Source of the DNA: Shewanella oneidensis MR-1
Lineage (GTDB): Bacteria > Pseudomonadota > Gammaproteobacteria > Enterobacterales > Shewanellaceae
DNA: 64,000 nt
Direction of reading: 5' to 3'
Assembly: GCF_000146165.2 (NCBI RefSeq)
Contig: NC_004347.2
Span: 3,258,790 to 3,322,789 of the forward strand
Position numbers and translations under genes: made by a program. This document shows, in pieces, positions 17,504-27,621 of this stretch. The notes under the pieces are model-generated. The model worked only from the letters and a program-made list of their open reading frames with translations, was not told where the DNA came from and ran no database searches. The stretch's first letter is position 1. Each line of letters starts with the position of its first letter.

Positions 17504-19654
17504 ATGCGTAAAAGTTTTATTGCAATCGCCATTGGCGCCACACTGATGACCGGAGCAATGACAGGCTGCAGTTCTCAAGATACCAAAGCCACAAATGTCA
17601 CCGCAGTGCAAACACAAAACCCCTTGTTCCAAGCCAGCACGCTGCAATATCAAGCACCTGATTTCAATGCCATTAAAGATGAGCATTTTCAGCCTGCACT
17701 TGAACAAGGCATTAAAGAGCAATACCAAGAAATATTGACCATTGCGAATAATCCAGCTGCGCCTACCTTCGATAACACTATTGTCGCCATGGAAAAAAGT
17801 GGAGCCCTACTCAATCGCGCATCAAGTGTGTTCTACAATCTAGCAGGTTCAAACAGCAATCCAACCCTGCGCAAAATCCAGGGTGAAATGGCCCCCAAAA
17901 TGGCAGCCCACTCGGACAATATCAACCTCAACCCAGCGCTGTTTGCCCGTATTGAAACGATTTATAACAATCGCAATAACTTAGGCTTAACCCCTGAAGC
18001 AGTGCGTTTGGTCGAGATGTACCATCAACGCTTCATCATGGCAGGCGCAAAACTGACCGATGAGCAAAAAGTAAAGATCCGTGCCTTAAACGAAGAGCAA
18101 TCTACACTTACCAATGAATTCTCCCAACGCTTACTGCGCTTAACCAAAGACATCGCCATTGTTGTCGATAACAAAGAGCAACTCGCTGGCCTCTCTGACA
18201 GTGAAATCACCTCAGCAGCAAACGATGCCAAAGCCGCAGGCCACGATGGTAAATACTTAATCAACATCACTAACACCACTCGCCAACCAGTTCTGGCCTC
18301 ATTAGAGAACCGTGAATTGCGCCAACGCATTTGGGAAGCCTCGGCAAACCGTGGGTTAAAGGGTGAAAACGAAACCGCATCCTTAGTGTCTCGCTTAGCC
18401 CAATTACGTGCCGAACGTGCAGCACTGCTTGGTTATGAAAACTGGGCCAGCTATCGCCTTGCACCGCAAATGGCTAAAACCCCTGAAGCGGTTTACAGCA
18501 TGTTCGGCTCAATGGTGCCAGCCGTTGTTGCCAATACTGAGAAAGAAGCCGCCGATATTCAAGCGATGATCAACAAGACCGGTGGCAAGTTTGAACTCGC
18601 ACCATGGGACTGGGAATTCTACGCCGAGAAAGTTCGCCAAGAAAAATACGCCCTCGATGCCAATAGCATCCGCCCCTACTTCGAATTTAACCGCGTACTT
18701 GAAGATGGTGTGTTTTATACCCTTAAAGAGCTGTATGGCGTTACCTTAAAGCCACGCCCAGATTTGCCTGTATACCACCCAGATGTGAAAGCCTACGAAA
18801 TGTTTGATGCCGATGGCTCAAGCATGGCGATTTTCTATGCTGACTACTTTGCCCGTGAAGGCAAACGCGGTGGCGCATGGATGAGTTCGTTTGTGGGTCA
18901 ATCCTTCCTCGAAGGCACAAAGCCTGTCGTGGTTAACGTGATGAACATTAAAAAAGCGCCAGAAGGTCAACCGACCTTCGTTAGCTACAATGAAGTCACC
19001 ACTATGTTCCACGAAATGGGTCACGGCACTCACGGTATGTTTTCCAAAGTGACTTATCCAAGTCTTTCAGGGACTTCAGTATCCCGTGACTTTGTGGAAT
19101 TCCCATCGACTTTCGAAGAAGATTGGGCAGCTCACCCTAAAGTGTTAGCAAATTACGCTAAACACTACGAAACGGGCAAACCTATCCCTGATGAGTTACT
19201 GCAAAAACTTTTAAAATCAGGTAGTTTCAACCAAGGCTTCGATACGTTAGAGTATATGGCTGCCGCCCTCGTTGATATGGAATGGCACTCATTAAGCCCT
19301 GATGCGCCACTGCAAGATGTAGCAACATTTGAAGCCAATGCGCTGAAAAAACACGGCTTAAATATCACCGCTGTACCACCACGTTATAAGTCGACTTACT
19401 TTGCCCACGCTTTCCCCGGTGGCTACTCAGCAAGTTACTACGCATATATGTGGAGTGAGATTTTAGCGGCCGATGCCTTTGCCTATGTGCAAACTCAAGG
19501 TGGCTTAAACCGTGACATCGGCATGAAATACCGCAAGACCATTCGCGAAGTGGGCAACAGTATTGCGCCAATGGAAGCTTACAAAAACTTCCGCGGACAA
19601 GAACCCACCACCGAGGGTTTACTCAACCGCCGCGGACTCAATCAGACCAAATAA
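17504..19654 (+). CDS. dcp: M3-family peptidyl-dipeptidase, lipoprotein form (Dcp-like)
   Basis: Zinc metallopeptidase that trims peptides, in this family releasing C-terminal dipeptides. 716 aa. A lipoprotein signal ends in MTGC at about residue 22, so it is probably anchored in the periplasm. The catalytic motif FHEMGHGTHGMF supplies HExxH zinc ligands and the catalytic glutamate; the downstream glutamate in RDFVEFPSTFEEDW is the third ligand. The C-terminal substrate-binding segment HAFPGGYSASYYAYMWSE is intact. It is preceded and followed by terminators, so it is monocistronic. Confidence 0.95.
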   Translation: MRKSFIAIAIGATLMTGAMTGCSSQDTKATNVTAVQTQNPLFQASTLQYQAPDFNAIKDEHFQPALEQGIKEQYQEILTIANNPAAPTFDNTIVAMEKSGALLNRASSVFYNLAGSNSNPTLRKIQGEMAPKMAAHSDNINLNPALFARIETIYNNRNNLGLTPEAVRLVEMYHQRFIMAGAKLTDEQKVKIRALNEEQSTLTNEFSQRLLRLTKDIAIVVDNKEQLAGLSDSEITSAANDAKAAGHDGKYLINITNTTRQPVLASLENRELRQRIWEASANRGLKGENETASLVSRLAQLRAERAALLGYENWASYRLAPQMAKTPEAVYSMFGSMVPAVVANTEKEAADIQAMINKTGGKFELAPWDWEFYAEKVRQEKYALDANSIRPYFEFNRVLEDGVFYTLKELYGVTLKPRPDLPVYHPDVKAYEMFDADGSSMAIFYADYFAREGKRGGAWMSSFVGQSFLEGTKPVVVNVMNIKKAPEGQPTFVSYNEVTTMFHEMGHGTHGMFSKVTYPSLSGTSVSRDFVEFPSTFEEDWAAHPKVLANYAKHYETGKPIPDELLQKLLKSGSFNQGFDTLEYMAAALVDMEWHSLSPDAPLQDVATFEANALKKHGLNITAVPPRYKSTYFAHAFPGGYSASYYAYMWSEILAADAFAYVQTQGGLNRDIGMKYRKTIREVGNSIAPMEAYKNFRGQEPTTEGLLNRRGLNQTK

Positions 19655-19676
19655 TCTGGGATGATTGATAGATAAA

Positions 19677-19706
19677 AAATCAGCCAGCATAGTTGCTGGC
19701 TGATTT
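19677..19706 (+). terminator. terminator after dcp
   Basis: 13-bp perfect stem AAATCAGCCAGCA/TGCTGGCTGATTT with loop TAGT, followed by GTTT. Confidence 0.88.
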
Positions 19707-19746
19707 GTTTAAACTTCTCAATAAAATGATGCCTAAGAGAGGTTTA

Positions 19747-20011
19747 ATACCAATCGTATTAAATATCTGTTCATTCAGCGGGAGTTAAACGGGCTTTAGA
19801 CAAGGCGAAGGCTTGAAGGCATAGTGGTGCTCTGTCGAAAGCCTTAAACGCAGTATAAAGCACGTTCAACCCCGCCCTTCGGGAGCCTCACTGGCATCTC
19901 ACTCCCGTGTTACATTGACTTAAAAGGGAATAACCATTTCTTCGTCAATGCGCCTTGGATTGAGATGCCTGTGAGGCTCTGAACTGATTAGATATTTAAT
20001 GTGATTGGTAT
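19747..20011. mobile_element. MITE-like non-coding element with terminal inverted repeats
   Basis: A 265-bp non-coding segment bounded by inverted termini that start ATACCAATC and extend about 22 bp with only two or three mismatches (left 19747-19769, right 19990-20011). Inside, 19883-19901 (GAGCCTCACTGGCATCTCA) is complementary to 19961-19979 with one mismatch, so the right half folds into a long stem-loop. It encodes no protein. It lies between dcp and nhaC and would need a transposase supplied elsewhere. Confidence 0.75.
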
Positions 20012-20037
20012 AACAAAGATGTTAAATCACACACCGA

Positions 20038-21596
20038 TTAAACAACGCTTTTTGACTTTATCCGTAAGCCTATAATCGTCAACACAAACAATACGCTACA
20101 AGTGACAAGTCCCGCATTGACCGATTCCGTCACGCCAAGTGCCACATAGCCCACCAAGCTAATAAGCGCGACAATCACAGCATAGGGAAGCTGAGTCACT
20201 ACATGATCAATATGATGACAACTCGCTCCGGTTGACGACAAAATCGTGGTATCAGAAATCGGTGAGCAATGGTCACCAAATACCGCTCCAGCCAATACCG
20301 ACGCCAACATAGGCAGCATCATGGCAGTATGACTCCCCATCGCCATATCCGCCGCAATCGGCAGCATAATCCCGAATGTCCCCCAACTGGTTCCCGTGGA
20401 GAATGCTGTTATGCCCGCTAACACAAACATCAACCCCGGTAAAAAGGCAAAGGGAATATTACCCGTCGCGAGGCTCGCCATAAACTTACTGGTTTCTAGC
20501 TGACCAATCACACCTGCAATAGTCCAAGCAAACAATAGGATATAAATAGCAGGTAGCATAGAGCGAGCGCCCTGCACCACTCCTTTGACCACCATGGACT
20601 TTTCAACGCCTTGTACTAGATTAAGCACCAGCGCAACCGCTAAACCAATTAAAGCCCCAAAGAACAGGGATGAACTGACATCGGTTTTCTCAAAGGCTGA
20701 AATAACATTAAATTCAATACCTTCTTTCGCTAACACTTGAGCACCACTGTCGATCATAAAATACAGAGTGGCAAATCTGTTATAGGTAAAAATAATCCGA
20801 GGATTTTACCTGTATCAGCTTCGGGTAAATCGGCATTTGCGCCTGGCGGTAAACCTTTAGTTTCATCGTATAAATTACCGCGCATAGCATTTAATTCATG
20901 TTCGCGTATCGGGCCAATATCTAACCCCATAAAGGAGACACAAAGCAGTAATAATAAAGAGAAAATAGCGTAAAAATTCATAGGGATCATTTGAATAAAG
21001 ACAGTTAAATGCCCTGAATCCGCAACGCCGTGGGCCGTTAATATGCCGCCAATCAGCGCAATAATATGAGCGCCCCAACTTGATACTGGCGAAAGAACAC
21101 AAACCGGCGCAGCGGTAGAATCTAATAAATAAGCTAACTTAGCACGGGAAATATGGTAGCGGTCGGTCACGGGCCTGGCGACGAAACCAACGAATAAGCT
21201 ATTGAAATGATAGTCAATAAATACAACACAACCCTAAAACATGGTCAGTAGTTTGGCGTCGCGTTTATTACGAATGTGCAAGCGCGCCCAATCGGCAAAC
21301 GCCCGCGCACTTCCACTCACGGTAATAAGAGCAGTGATCATCCCCAATACAATTAAGAAACCGAGAATGTATAAATTCCAAGAATTTACCCCAGCTTCCG
21401 ACCCAAAAAGTCTTTTTACGTTGTTAAATAAAAACTCAGCGCTAGCCAGTGCCAAAAATTGATAGAGTAATAACACCCCAATCACAATACCTAAATCGAG
21501 GGAAAAGAGAACTCGGCGAGTAACAATCGCCAATACAATTGCCACCACAGGCGGCAACAAAGAAAGTGCCGAATCGGCATAACTAATTACAGTCAT
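20038..21596 (-). pseudogene. nhaC: NhaC-family Na+/H+ antiporter, disrupted
   Basis: Would be an inner-membrane sodium/proton antiporter of about 520 aa. The family motif RPVTDRYHISRAKLAYLLDS and the C-terminal GTSWGTFGIMLPIA and GDHCSPISDTTILSS are present. Two lesions interrupt it. The first is an in-frame amber TAG at 21234-21236 between AKLLTMF and GCVVFIDYHFNS. The second is a one-base deletion at about 20771-20776, where GATTTGCCACT must be GATTTGGCCACT to join PITDL to ATLYFMIDSG. The start ATG is at 21594-21596. The amber codon would need a substitution, unlike the other lesions in this window. Confidence 0.88.
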
Positions 21597-21967
21597 TGAT
21601 CATTTCTTCGTCAAAGAACGAATGGAGGGCGACTGAACTGGTTGGAAAAGGCAATTGCTACCCAAGATCACCTGTCCTATCAGTAGCACTCCATAGTAAC
21701 GATTCCGAATATCCATATCAGGAAATACTACGGCAGTATTGTACCTATTCAGCACAACCCCAGCAGTTGATCGTGATAAATCAAACCACTTCGGTACCAA
21801 ATCCTTTCGTGATCGATCAATGGAATCACCCTACTGATCACTACTGATATTTGGTGCGTCTCTACTTCTAAGAACGCCCATGCATGGGCGTGAGGCACAT
21901 AAAAACATAAGCGGCTAAGCAGTTACCACCGCAAAGCCGCTTACTCTGATTTAGATCACGAATAAAA
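21597..21967. other. intergenic region between nhaC and etfA
   Basis: About 370 bp without a credible gene. A palindrome CGCCCATGCATGGGCG lies near 21875-21890. An inverted repeat AAGCGGCT (21909-21916) / AGCCGCTT (21935-21942), followed on the reverse strand by ATGTTTTT, could be a weak terminator for etfA. Confidence 0.5.
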
Positions 21968-22894
21968 TCAACTTAGGCATGCAATCAACTCAGGAACAGC
22001 TTCAAACAAGTCGGCTTCGAGACCATAATCGGCCACTTGGAAGATAGGCGCTTCAGGATCTTTGTTGATAGCCACAATTACCTTAGCGTCTTTCATCCCT
22101 GCTAGATGTTGGATAGCGCCCGAAATACCGACAGCAATATAGAGATTAGGTGCGACAATCTTACCTGTTTGACCGACTTGCAGATCGTTAGGCACAAAAC
22201 CTGCGTCAACCGCAGCCCGTGATGCACCAACTGCGGCACCAAGCTTGTCGGCTAATTGCTCTAACATGCCGAAGTTTTCACCGCTACCCATGCCGCGACC
22301 ACCGGACACGATAATGCCCGCATTGCCTAACTCTGGACGCGCTGATACCGTTAAAGATTGAGAAACAAACTGAGTTTTGGCTGCAAACACTTTATCCAAG
22401 GTGGTCACGGCGGCACTGTTGCCCTGCGCTGCCGCATCGAAGGCACTGGCACGCACTGTCATCACTTTAACAGCGTCGTGGCTTTGTACTGTCGCTAAAG
22501 CGTTACCCGCATAAATCGGACGCACAAAGGTATCACTGCTCACCACAGCAATCACTTCAGAAATTTGAGCAACATCTAACAAGGCGGCTGCTCGTGGCAA
22601 AGTATCTTTGCCCGCACTTGATGCCGCTGCGAGGATATGGCTATAGCTTGGCGCTAAATCCACCAGCAATTTAGCCACGTTTTCCGCTAAATGCGCTTCA
22701 TAAACGCTGTTATCGGCGACTAAGACTTGGGCGACGCCCTGTAATGCTTGCGCCGCTTGAACCACTGCGCCACATTGATGGCCGACGACCAATACATGGA
22801 TATCATCACCAATTGCGCGCGCTGCGGTGACAACCTTAGCGGTATCCAGTTTAAGAGCCGCATTATCGTGTTCAGCTAATACTAAAATGGCCAT
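21968..22894 (-). CDS. etfA: electron transfer flavoprotein alpha subunit
   Basis: FAD-binding subunit of the electron-transfer flavoprotein, which passes electrons from acyl-CoA and related dehydrogenases to the quinone pool. 308 aa, normal length. The C-terminal FAD domain shows [32 protein letters not shown], and [20 protein letters not shown]. Its start codon directly follows the etfB stop (no intervening base), so the two subunits are translationally coupled. Confidence 0.97.
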   Translation of the reverse strand: MAILVLAEHDNAALKLDTAKVVTAARAIGDDIHVLVVGHQCGAVVQAAQALQGVAQVLVADNSVYEAHLAENVAKLLVDLAPSYSHILAAASSAGKDTLPRAAALLDVAQISEVIAVVSSDTFVRPIYAGNALATVQSHDAVKVMTVRASAFDAAAQGNSAAVTTLDKVFAAKTQFVSQSLTVSARPELGNAGIIVSGGRGMGSGENFGMLEQLADKLGAAVGASRAAVDAGFVPNDLQVGQTGKIVAPNLYIAVGISGAIQHLAGMKDAKVIVAINKDPEAPIFQVADYGLEADLFEAVPELIACLS

Positions 22895-23644
22895 TTAGAT
22901 CACCTTCGCTTCATTCTTTAACTTTTCAACCAGCTCTGCTACCGACGCAACCATGATACCGGCCTTACGTTCAGCAGGTGGCGTCACCTTGACTACAGTT
23001 TGATGGGCTTTTAGCGTCACACCTAAATCCGCTACCGTCAGCACATCTAATGGCTTACGTTTGGCTTTCATGATGTTCGGTAATGAAGCATAACGTGGCT
23101 CGTTTAAACGTAAATCGGCTGTCACTACCGCAGGTAATGGCAGACTCAGGGTTTGCATACCACCGTCGATTTCACGGGCCACTTGGATTGAATTACCTTC
23201 AACTTTGATTGCTGAAGCAAAAGTTGCCTGTGGCATATCGGTTAATGCCGCAAACATTTGGCCCGTTTGGTTGTTATCACCATCAATGGATTGCTTACCA
23301 AACAGTACTAATTGCGCTTGTTCTTTTTCTTGTACGGCTTTAAGTAATTTAGCAATGGATACTGGCGCTAACTCTTCTTCAGTATCAATATGGATAGCAC
23401 GGTCAGCACCTAGGGCTAACGCGGTACGTAATTGTTCTTGAACGGCTTTATTGCCGATACTAACGACCACTACTTCTGTAGCACTGCCCGCTTCTTTTAA
23501 ACGAACCGCTTCTTCTACTGCAATTTCACAAAAAGGGTTCAACGCCATTTTGAGGTTTGCGGTATCAACGCTGGTGTTGTCAGCTTTTACCCTGACCTTC
23601 ACATTGGCATCAACTACGCGCTTAACAGGCACCAATACTTTCAT
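22895..23644 (-). CDS. etfB: electron transfer flavoprotein beta subunit
   Basis: AMP-binding partner of EtfA. 249 aa. Family features: [19 protein letters not shown] at the N-terminus, [16 protein letters not shown] near residues 37-52, [16 protein letters not shown] near 118-133 and the C-terminal [10 protein letters not shown]. It is first in the etfBA operon. The upstream region holds nested palindromes (23725-23741) that may bind a fatty-acid or branched-chain catabolism regulator. Confidence 0.97.
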   Translation of the reverse strand: MKVLVPVKRVVDANVKVRVKADNTSVDTANLKMALNPFCEIAVEEAVRLKEAGSATEVVVVSIGNKAVQEQLRTALALGADRAIHIDTEEELAPVSIAKLLKAVQEKEQAQLVLFGKQSIDGDNNQTGQMFAALTDMPQATFASAIKVEGNSIQVAREIDGGMQTLSLPLPAVVTADLRLNEPRYASLPNIMKAKRKPLDVLTVADLGVTLKAHQTVVKVTPPAERKAGIMVASVAELVEKLKNEAKVI

Positions 23645-23724
23645 AGGGTTTCCTTCCTACACTTTCATGTACATGGACAAAACATTGGTCATCACCAATG
23701 CAGGATAGCGCCACTTTACGTCCT

Positions 23725-23741
23725 GTTAACGTTAACGTCAA
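23725..23741 (-). promoter_or_regulatory. candidate operator upstream of etfBA
   Basis: Nested palindromes GTTAACGTTAAC (23725-23736) and ACGTTAACGT (23729-23738) lie about 80-95 bp upstream of the etfB start. The ACGTTAACGT core resembles sites described for the MerR-family regulator LiuR of amino-acid/acyl-CoA catabolism. The resemblance is from memory and is inference. Confidence 0.4.
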
Positions 23742-23954
23742 TCAAAGTCAAACGCCTGTTTGCATTTTTTAAGACTGTGGTATTGGCCACATTTTTGAAC
23801 AGTTATTTGCCACATATAAAAAGTTCAAAACTTAAATAATATTTAATTTCTGTTTATTGCATAATTTTATTTGATTCGAGCAATATTAGTTTCTATCATT
23901 TAGCTGTTGTTCACCATTATCCTGTATTAAAAATAGAGTGGGACGAAAATAGAT

Positions 23955-24347
23955 ATGAGCGAATTTTTAGAAATATTAACTCACGGTCGTCGTTTTAAAG
24001 CTGCTGTAAAAGATCTCAGCGTTGAAGAACTGCGTGATTTAGCGGCTAAGCTAGATAAAATCTTAGTTGAGCGTGAGTCAATGGAAGCAGAAGAGCTGCA
24101 AGCTATTGCAGCTCGTAATGCCAAGATTGAAGAAATCCGTCAACAAATGGAAGCTGTTGGTTTATCAATCGACGACTTAGGCGGTGTTGCGGTTAAAGCT
24201 TCGAGCAAAAAACGCGCTCCTCGTCCAGCGAAATACCAAATTGAAGTTGACGGCGAAGTGATCCAGTGGACTGGTCAAGGTCGTATGCCAACGGTATTTA
24301 AGAACGAAGTCAATAAAGGCCGTTCTATGGATGATTTCTTAATCTAA
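23955..24347 (+). CDS. hns: H-NS family nucleoid-associated protein
   Basis: Binds curved AT-rich DNA and silences transcription, often of transferred genes. 130 aa with an N-terminal coiled-coil oligomerisation region (about residues 1-75, rich in E, K, R, A, L), a basic linker (KKRAPRPAKY) and the C-terminal DNA-binding loop QWTGQGRMPTVFK, matching the WTGxGRxP consensus. It has its own long upstream region and terminator. The AT-rich polysaccharide locus in this window is a plausible target, by inference. Confidence 0.95.
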   Translation: MSEFLEILTHGRRFKAAVKDLSVEELRDLAAKLDKILVERESMEAEELQAIAARNAKIEEIRQQMEAVGLSIDDLGGVAVKASSKKRAPRPAKYQIEVDGEVIQWTGQGRMPTVFKNEVNKGRSMDDFLI

Positions 24348-24394
24348 TCCAGAACTGTGTTGGTAACAGCTGTTTGCTATTAACACTAAGTAAC

Positions 24395-24426
24395 TAAAAA
24401 AAGCTCGCGCAATGCGGGCTTTTTTA
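24395..24426 (+). terminator. terminator after hns
   Basis: Stem AAAAAAGCTCGC/GCGGGCTTTTTT (one G-T pair) followed by a T-rich run. Confidence 0.88.
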
Positions 24427-24546
24427 TTGTCTACGAAACCCGCCGTTGGCATTCAAGCAAATGCTTAAATTGCGTTACAATTCAGCTTTAGTATTTACAT
24501 CTGCTTTAGGTTACTCTTTATTCCCCTCCATCTTAGTGAATAAAAA

Positions 24547-27500
24547 ATGCTGATAAACAACAAGATAATAATAAGCTGCGGCATAATAAGTAGTTTGGTA
24601 TCCCATCCCATTTTTGCCGAGGCCAATCCCATTGCCCCCGTCAATAAGTTAACCGCATTTACTAATGCAGAATTAATTATTGCACCAGGAAAACGACTAT
24701 CAAATGCCACATTGTTAGTTGAAAACAATCGTATCAAAGCCATTATTGAAGAAGATGATATCCCAGCTGCGGCATTAAAGATCAATCTCAGTGGTTATAC
24801 TATCTATCCTGGTTTTATCGATCCCTTTACCGATTATGGTATCGAGTTTGAATATCCCAAACTTGGGCTGAAGCGTCCGGTATATGATATTAAGCGTATT
24901 GGGGGTAATGCTGAAAATGGTGCAATTCACGCTGAAAAAGAATGGTTTAATTATGTTTACCCCAATAAAGAACGGGCAAAGGATTGGATCAATAACGGCT
25001 TTACCAGTGTGCAAAGCAGTAAGCTTGATGGTATTTTCCGCGGCACAGGTGTCAGCCTTTCATTAGCGGATAAAACGGCTAACGAGGTGATTTACCGCGC
25101 ACGTAGTCAACCATTTATGGCGTTTGATAAAGGCACTTCGGAGCAAGACTATCCCGAATCCTTAATGGGCAGTATCGCGCTTATCAGGCAAACCTTTGCC
25201 GATGCTAACTGGTATAACCAAAATAAGAGCAAGCCTGTTAATAGCTCAACATCACCCCAGATTGAATTTAATATCGCCTTCGAACGTTTAGATAACCTAG
25301 CCGAGAAACAAATCGTATTTGAAACAAAAAATCTCAACGATTTGCTGCGTGCCGCTAACCTACTAAAAGAACATAAGCAGCCGGCCAACTTACTCGCAAG
25401 TGGCCAAGAATATGCGCGTCTAAACGAATTAAAGGCCCTGAATTACTCTTTAATTCTTCCTCTTAATTACCCACAGGCACCAGATGTTGGTACAGATGAT
25501 GCTGACCGCGAAGTCTCACTTGCAGAACTAAGACATTGGGAGCGCGCGCCAACAAACCCCGCAGCGGTCGCTAATGCGGGCATTCCGTTTGCTTTCACGC
25601 AATTTGGTATTAAGACCGATGCCTTTTGGCCTCGCCTTCGTCAAGCCATTACGCAAGGGCTCAGTGAAGATAAGGCCCTTGCAGCCCTCACCACCCAAGC
25701 CGCCGAAATGGCGGGAACAGCCGACTTTACTGGTAAGCTCGCCCCAGGCTATATGGCGGACTTTGTGATAACGAAGGGCAATATCTTTAAAGACGGGCAG
25801 ATTTACAGTGTCTGGCTGCTGGGACAAGAACAACGTCTTCGCTCGCTGTCACAGGCCAAGATGTTGGGTGACTATCAGCTGACGCTGAATAATTTAACCT
25901 TAGATTTGAGCCTTGAAGAAACGGGTAAAGCGGGCAAAACCATATTTGAGGGCAACCTCAGTAGTGGTGAGAAGACTATTCCACTCACTCACCTCACCCT
26001 CGAAGACGATGGCCGAGTCAGCTTTAATGCCGATTTAAGCGAGGCAGGTATTCAAGGCATCAGCCGTTTTATTCTATGGCTGGCCAAAGATGGCATTCAA
26101 GGTCGCATGGTCGATGCTCAAAGTCGTAGCAATAATGTTTCCGGCGTTACGATTGCTCCAGCCCCAACAGCCACACAACCCAGCACTCAAAAAGCCGATG
26201 CAAAACAAGCCTTAGTGAGCCTACTCACCTACCCCAATGTGGCCTACGGCTTGAGTGACGCGCCTAACGTCGAGAAACTCCACATTAAAAATGCCACCCT
26301 GTGGACTTCGGATAAACAAGGCATCCTAGAGAATGCAGATCTGTTAATGGCCAATGGCCGGATCGAAAAAATCGGCCAACAACTTACGACCCCTTCGGGT
26401 TACCAAGTCCTCGATGCAACGGGCAAGCATGTAACCGCGGGTATTGTCGATGAGCATTCTCATATTGCTATCAACGGCGGCACCAATGAAGGCACGGATG
26501 CCGTTACTGCTGAAGTGCGTATAGGCGATGTGATCAATCCTGAAGATGTCTCCATCTACCGAGCGCTTGCTGGCGGCGTGACCAGTGCTCAACTGCTTCA
26601 CGGCAGCGCTAATCCTATTGGCGGTCAATCACAATTGATCAAAATGAAATGGGGAGAAAGCGCCGAGCAGCTAAAGTTTGCCAATGCGCCAGCGAGCATC
26701 AAATTTGCCTTAGGTGAAAACGTCAAACAGAGTAACTGGGGCGAGAAATTTGTGCAGCGCTTCCCGCAGACGCGCATGGGCGTAAAAGCCTTATTTGAAG
26801 AAACCTTCGATGCAGCACTCGCCTATGAAAATGCGCTGAAGGATTATGATGATTTACGCAGCAGTGAGAAGAAGAAAACCCTCGCGCCACGCCCAAGCTA
26901 TCGCCTACAGGCGGTGGCCGAAGTATTAAAACAGCAACGCGATGTGCATATTCACTCTTATGTGCAGTCGGAAATCTTAATGTTCCTGCGCTTAGCTGAG
27001 GCTTACCGCTTTAAGGTGCAAACCTTTACCCACGTACTCGAAGGTTACAAGGTTGCCAGTGAACTCGCCGCCCATGGCGCAGGCGCATCGACCTTTGCCG
27101 ATTGGTGGGCCTATAAGTTCGAAGTCTATGATGCGATCCCGCAAAACGCGTGCCTGATGCAAAAACAAGGCGTGCTCACCAGTATCAACTCCGACGACTA
27201 TGAAATGCAGCGCAGACTTAACCAAGAAGCGGCTAAGTCGATGATGTATTGCGGAATGTCAAAAGAAGATGCCTGGAATATGGTGACCATCTACCCAGCA
27301 AAACAACTCAGGGTCGATGAATATGTAGGCTCGCTCACCCCAGGCAAGATGGCCGACATCGTACTGTGGAATGCTGAGCCGCTGTCGATTTACGCCAAGG
27401 TGACGCACGCTTGGGTCGAAGGCAAACGCTATTTCGACCGCGAACAGGATCAACTCGCCCAGCAGCAAGTGGTCACAGAGCGCGCAGCCCTTATCCAAAA

Positions 27501-27621
27501 AATTCTCAGTAGTGATGATAACGCTAAAGCAGGCGAAAAAGTGACCCCACTTAACGAGCCACAATGGCATTGCGATACCCATTATCAAGCTTGGGGCCAA
27601 CATCATCAGGGAGCGAAATAA
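24547..27621 (+). CDS. exported double-domain amidohydrolase-family protein
   Basis: 1024 aa with a signal peptide (cleavage after HPIFA near residue 24). Two amidohydrolase modules lie in tandem. The C-terminal one is complete: VTAGIVDEHSHIA supplies the HxH metal ligands, with later DVHIHSYVQSE, TFTHVLEG and an SDD motif (TSINSDDYE). It resembles imidazolonepropionase-like peptidases or deacylases. In the N-terminal module the equivalent strand reads YPGFIDPFTDYG, without HxH, so that half has lost its metal site and may be structural. The next gene starts within its stop codon, implying a two-subunit product. The substrate cannot be told from sequence. Confidence 0.85.
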   Translation: MLINNKIIISCGIISSLVSHPIFAEANPIAPVNKLTAFTNAELIIAPGKRLSNATLLVENNRIKAIIEEDDIPAAALKINLSGYTIYPGFIDPFTDYGIEFEYPKLGLKRPVYDIKRIGGNAENGAIHAEKEWFNYVYPNKERAKDWINNGFTSVQSSKLDGIFRGTGVSLSLADKTANEVIYRARSQPFMAFDKGTSEQDYPESLMGSIALIRQTFADANWYNQNKSKPVNSSTSPQIEFNIAFERLDNLAEKQIVFETKNLNDLLRAANLLKEHKQPANLLASGQEYARLNELKALNYSLILPLNYPQAPDVGTDDADREVSLAELRHWERAPTNPAAVANAGIPFAFTQFGIKTDAFWPRLRQAITQGLSEDKALAALTTQAAEMAGTADFTGKLAPGYMADFVITKGNIFKDGQIYSVWLLGQEQRLRSLSQAKMLGDYQLTLNNLTLDLSLEETGKAGKTIFEGNLSSGEKTIPLTHLTLEDDGRVSFNADLSEAGIQGISRFILWLAKDGIQGRMVDAQSRSNNVSGVTIAPAPTATQPSTQKADAKQALVSLLTYPNVAYGLSDAPNVEKLHIKNATLWTSDKQGILENADLLMANGRIEKIGQQLTTPSGYQVLDATGKHVTAGIVDEHSHIAINGGTNEGTDAVTAEVRIGDVINPEDVSIYRALAGGVTSAQLLHGSANPIGGQSQLIKMKWGESAEQLKFANAPASIKFALGENVKQSNWGEKFVQRFPQTRMGVKALFEETFDAALAYENALKDYDDLRSSEKKKTLAPRPSYRLQAVAEVLKQQRDVHIHSYVQSEILMFLRLAEAYRFKVQTFTHVLEGYKVASELAAHGAGASTFADWWAYKFEVYDAIPQNACLMQKQGVLTSINSDDYEMQRRLNQEAAKSMMYCGMSKEDAWNMVTIYPAKQLRVDEYVGSLTPGKMADIVLWNAEPLSIYAKVTHAWVEGKRYFDREQDQLAQQQVVTERAALIQKILSSDDNAKAGEKVTPLNEPQWHCDTHYQAWGQHHQGAK

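Noticed and set aside
21596..21847. 83-aa forward open frame upstream of nhaC
   Set aside because: No family resemblance, begins within the nhaC start region, and composition looks non-coding.
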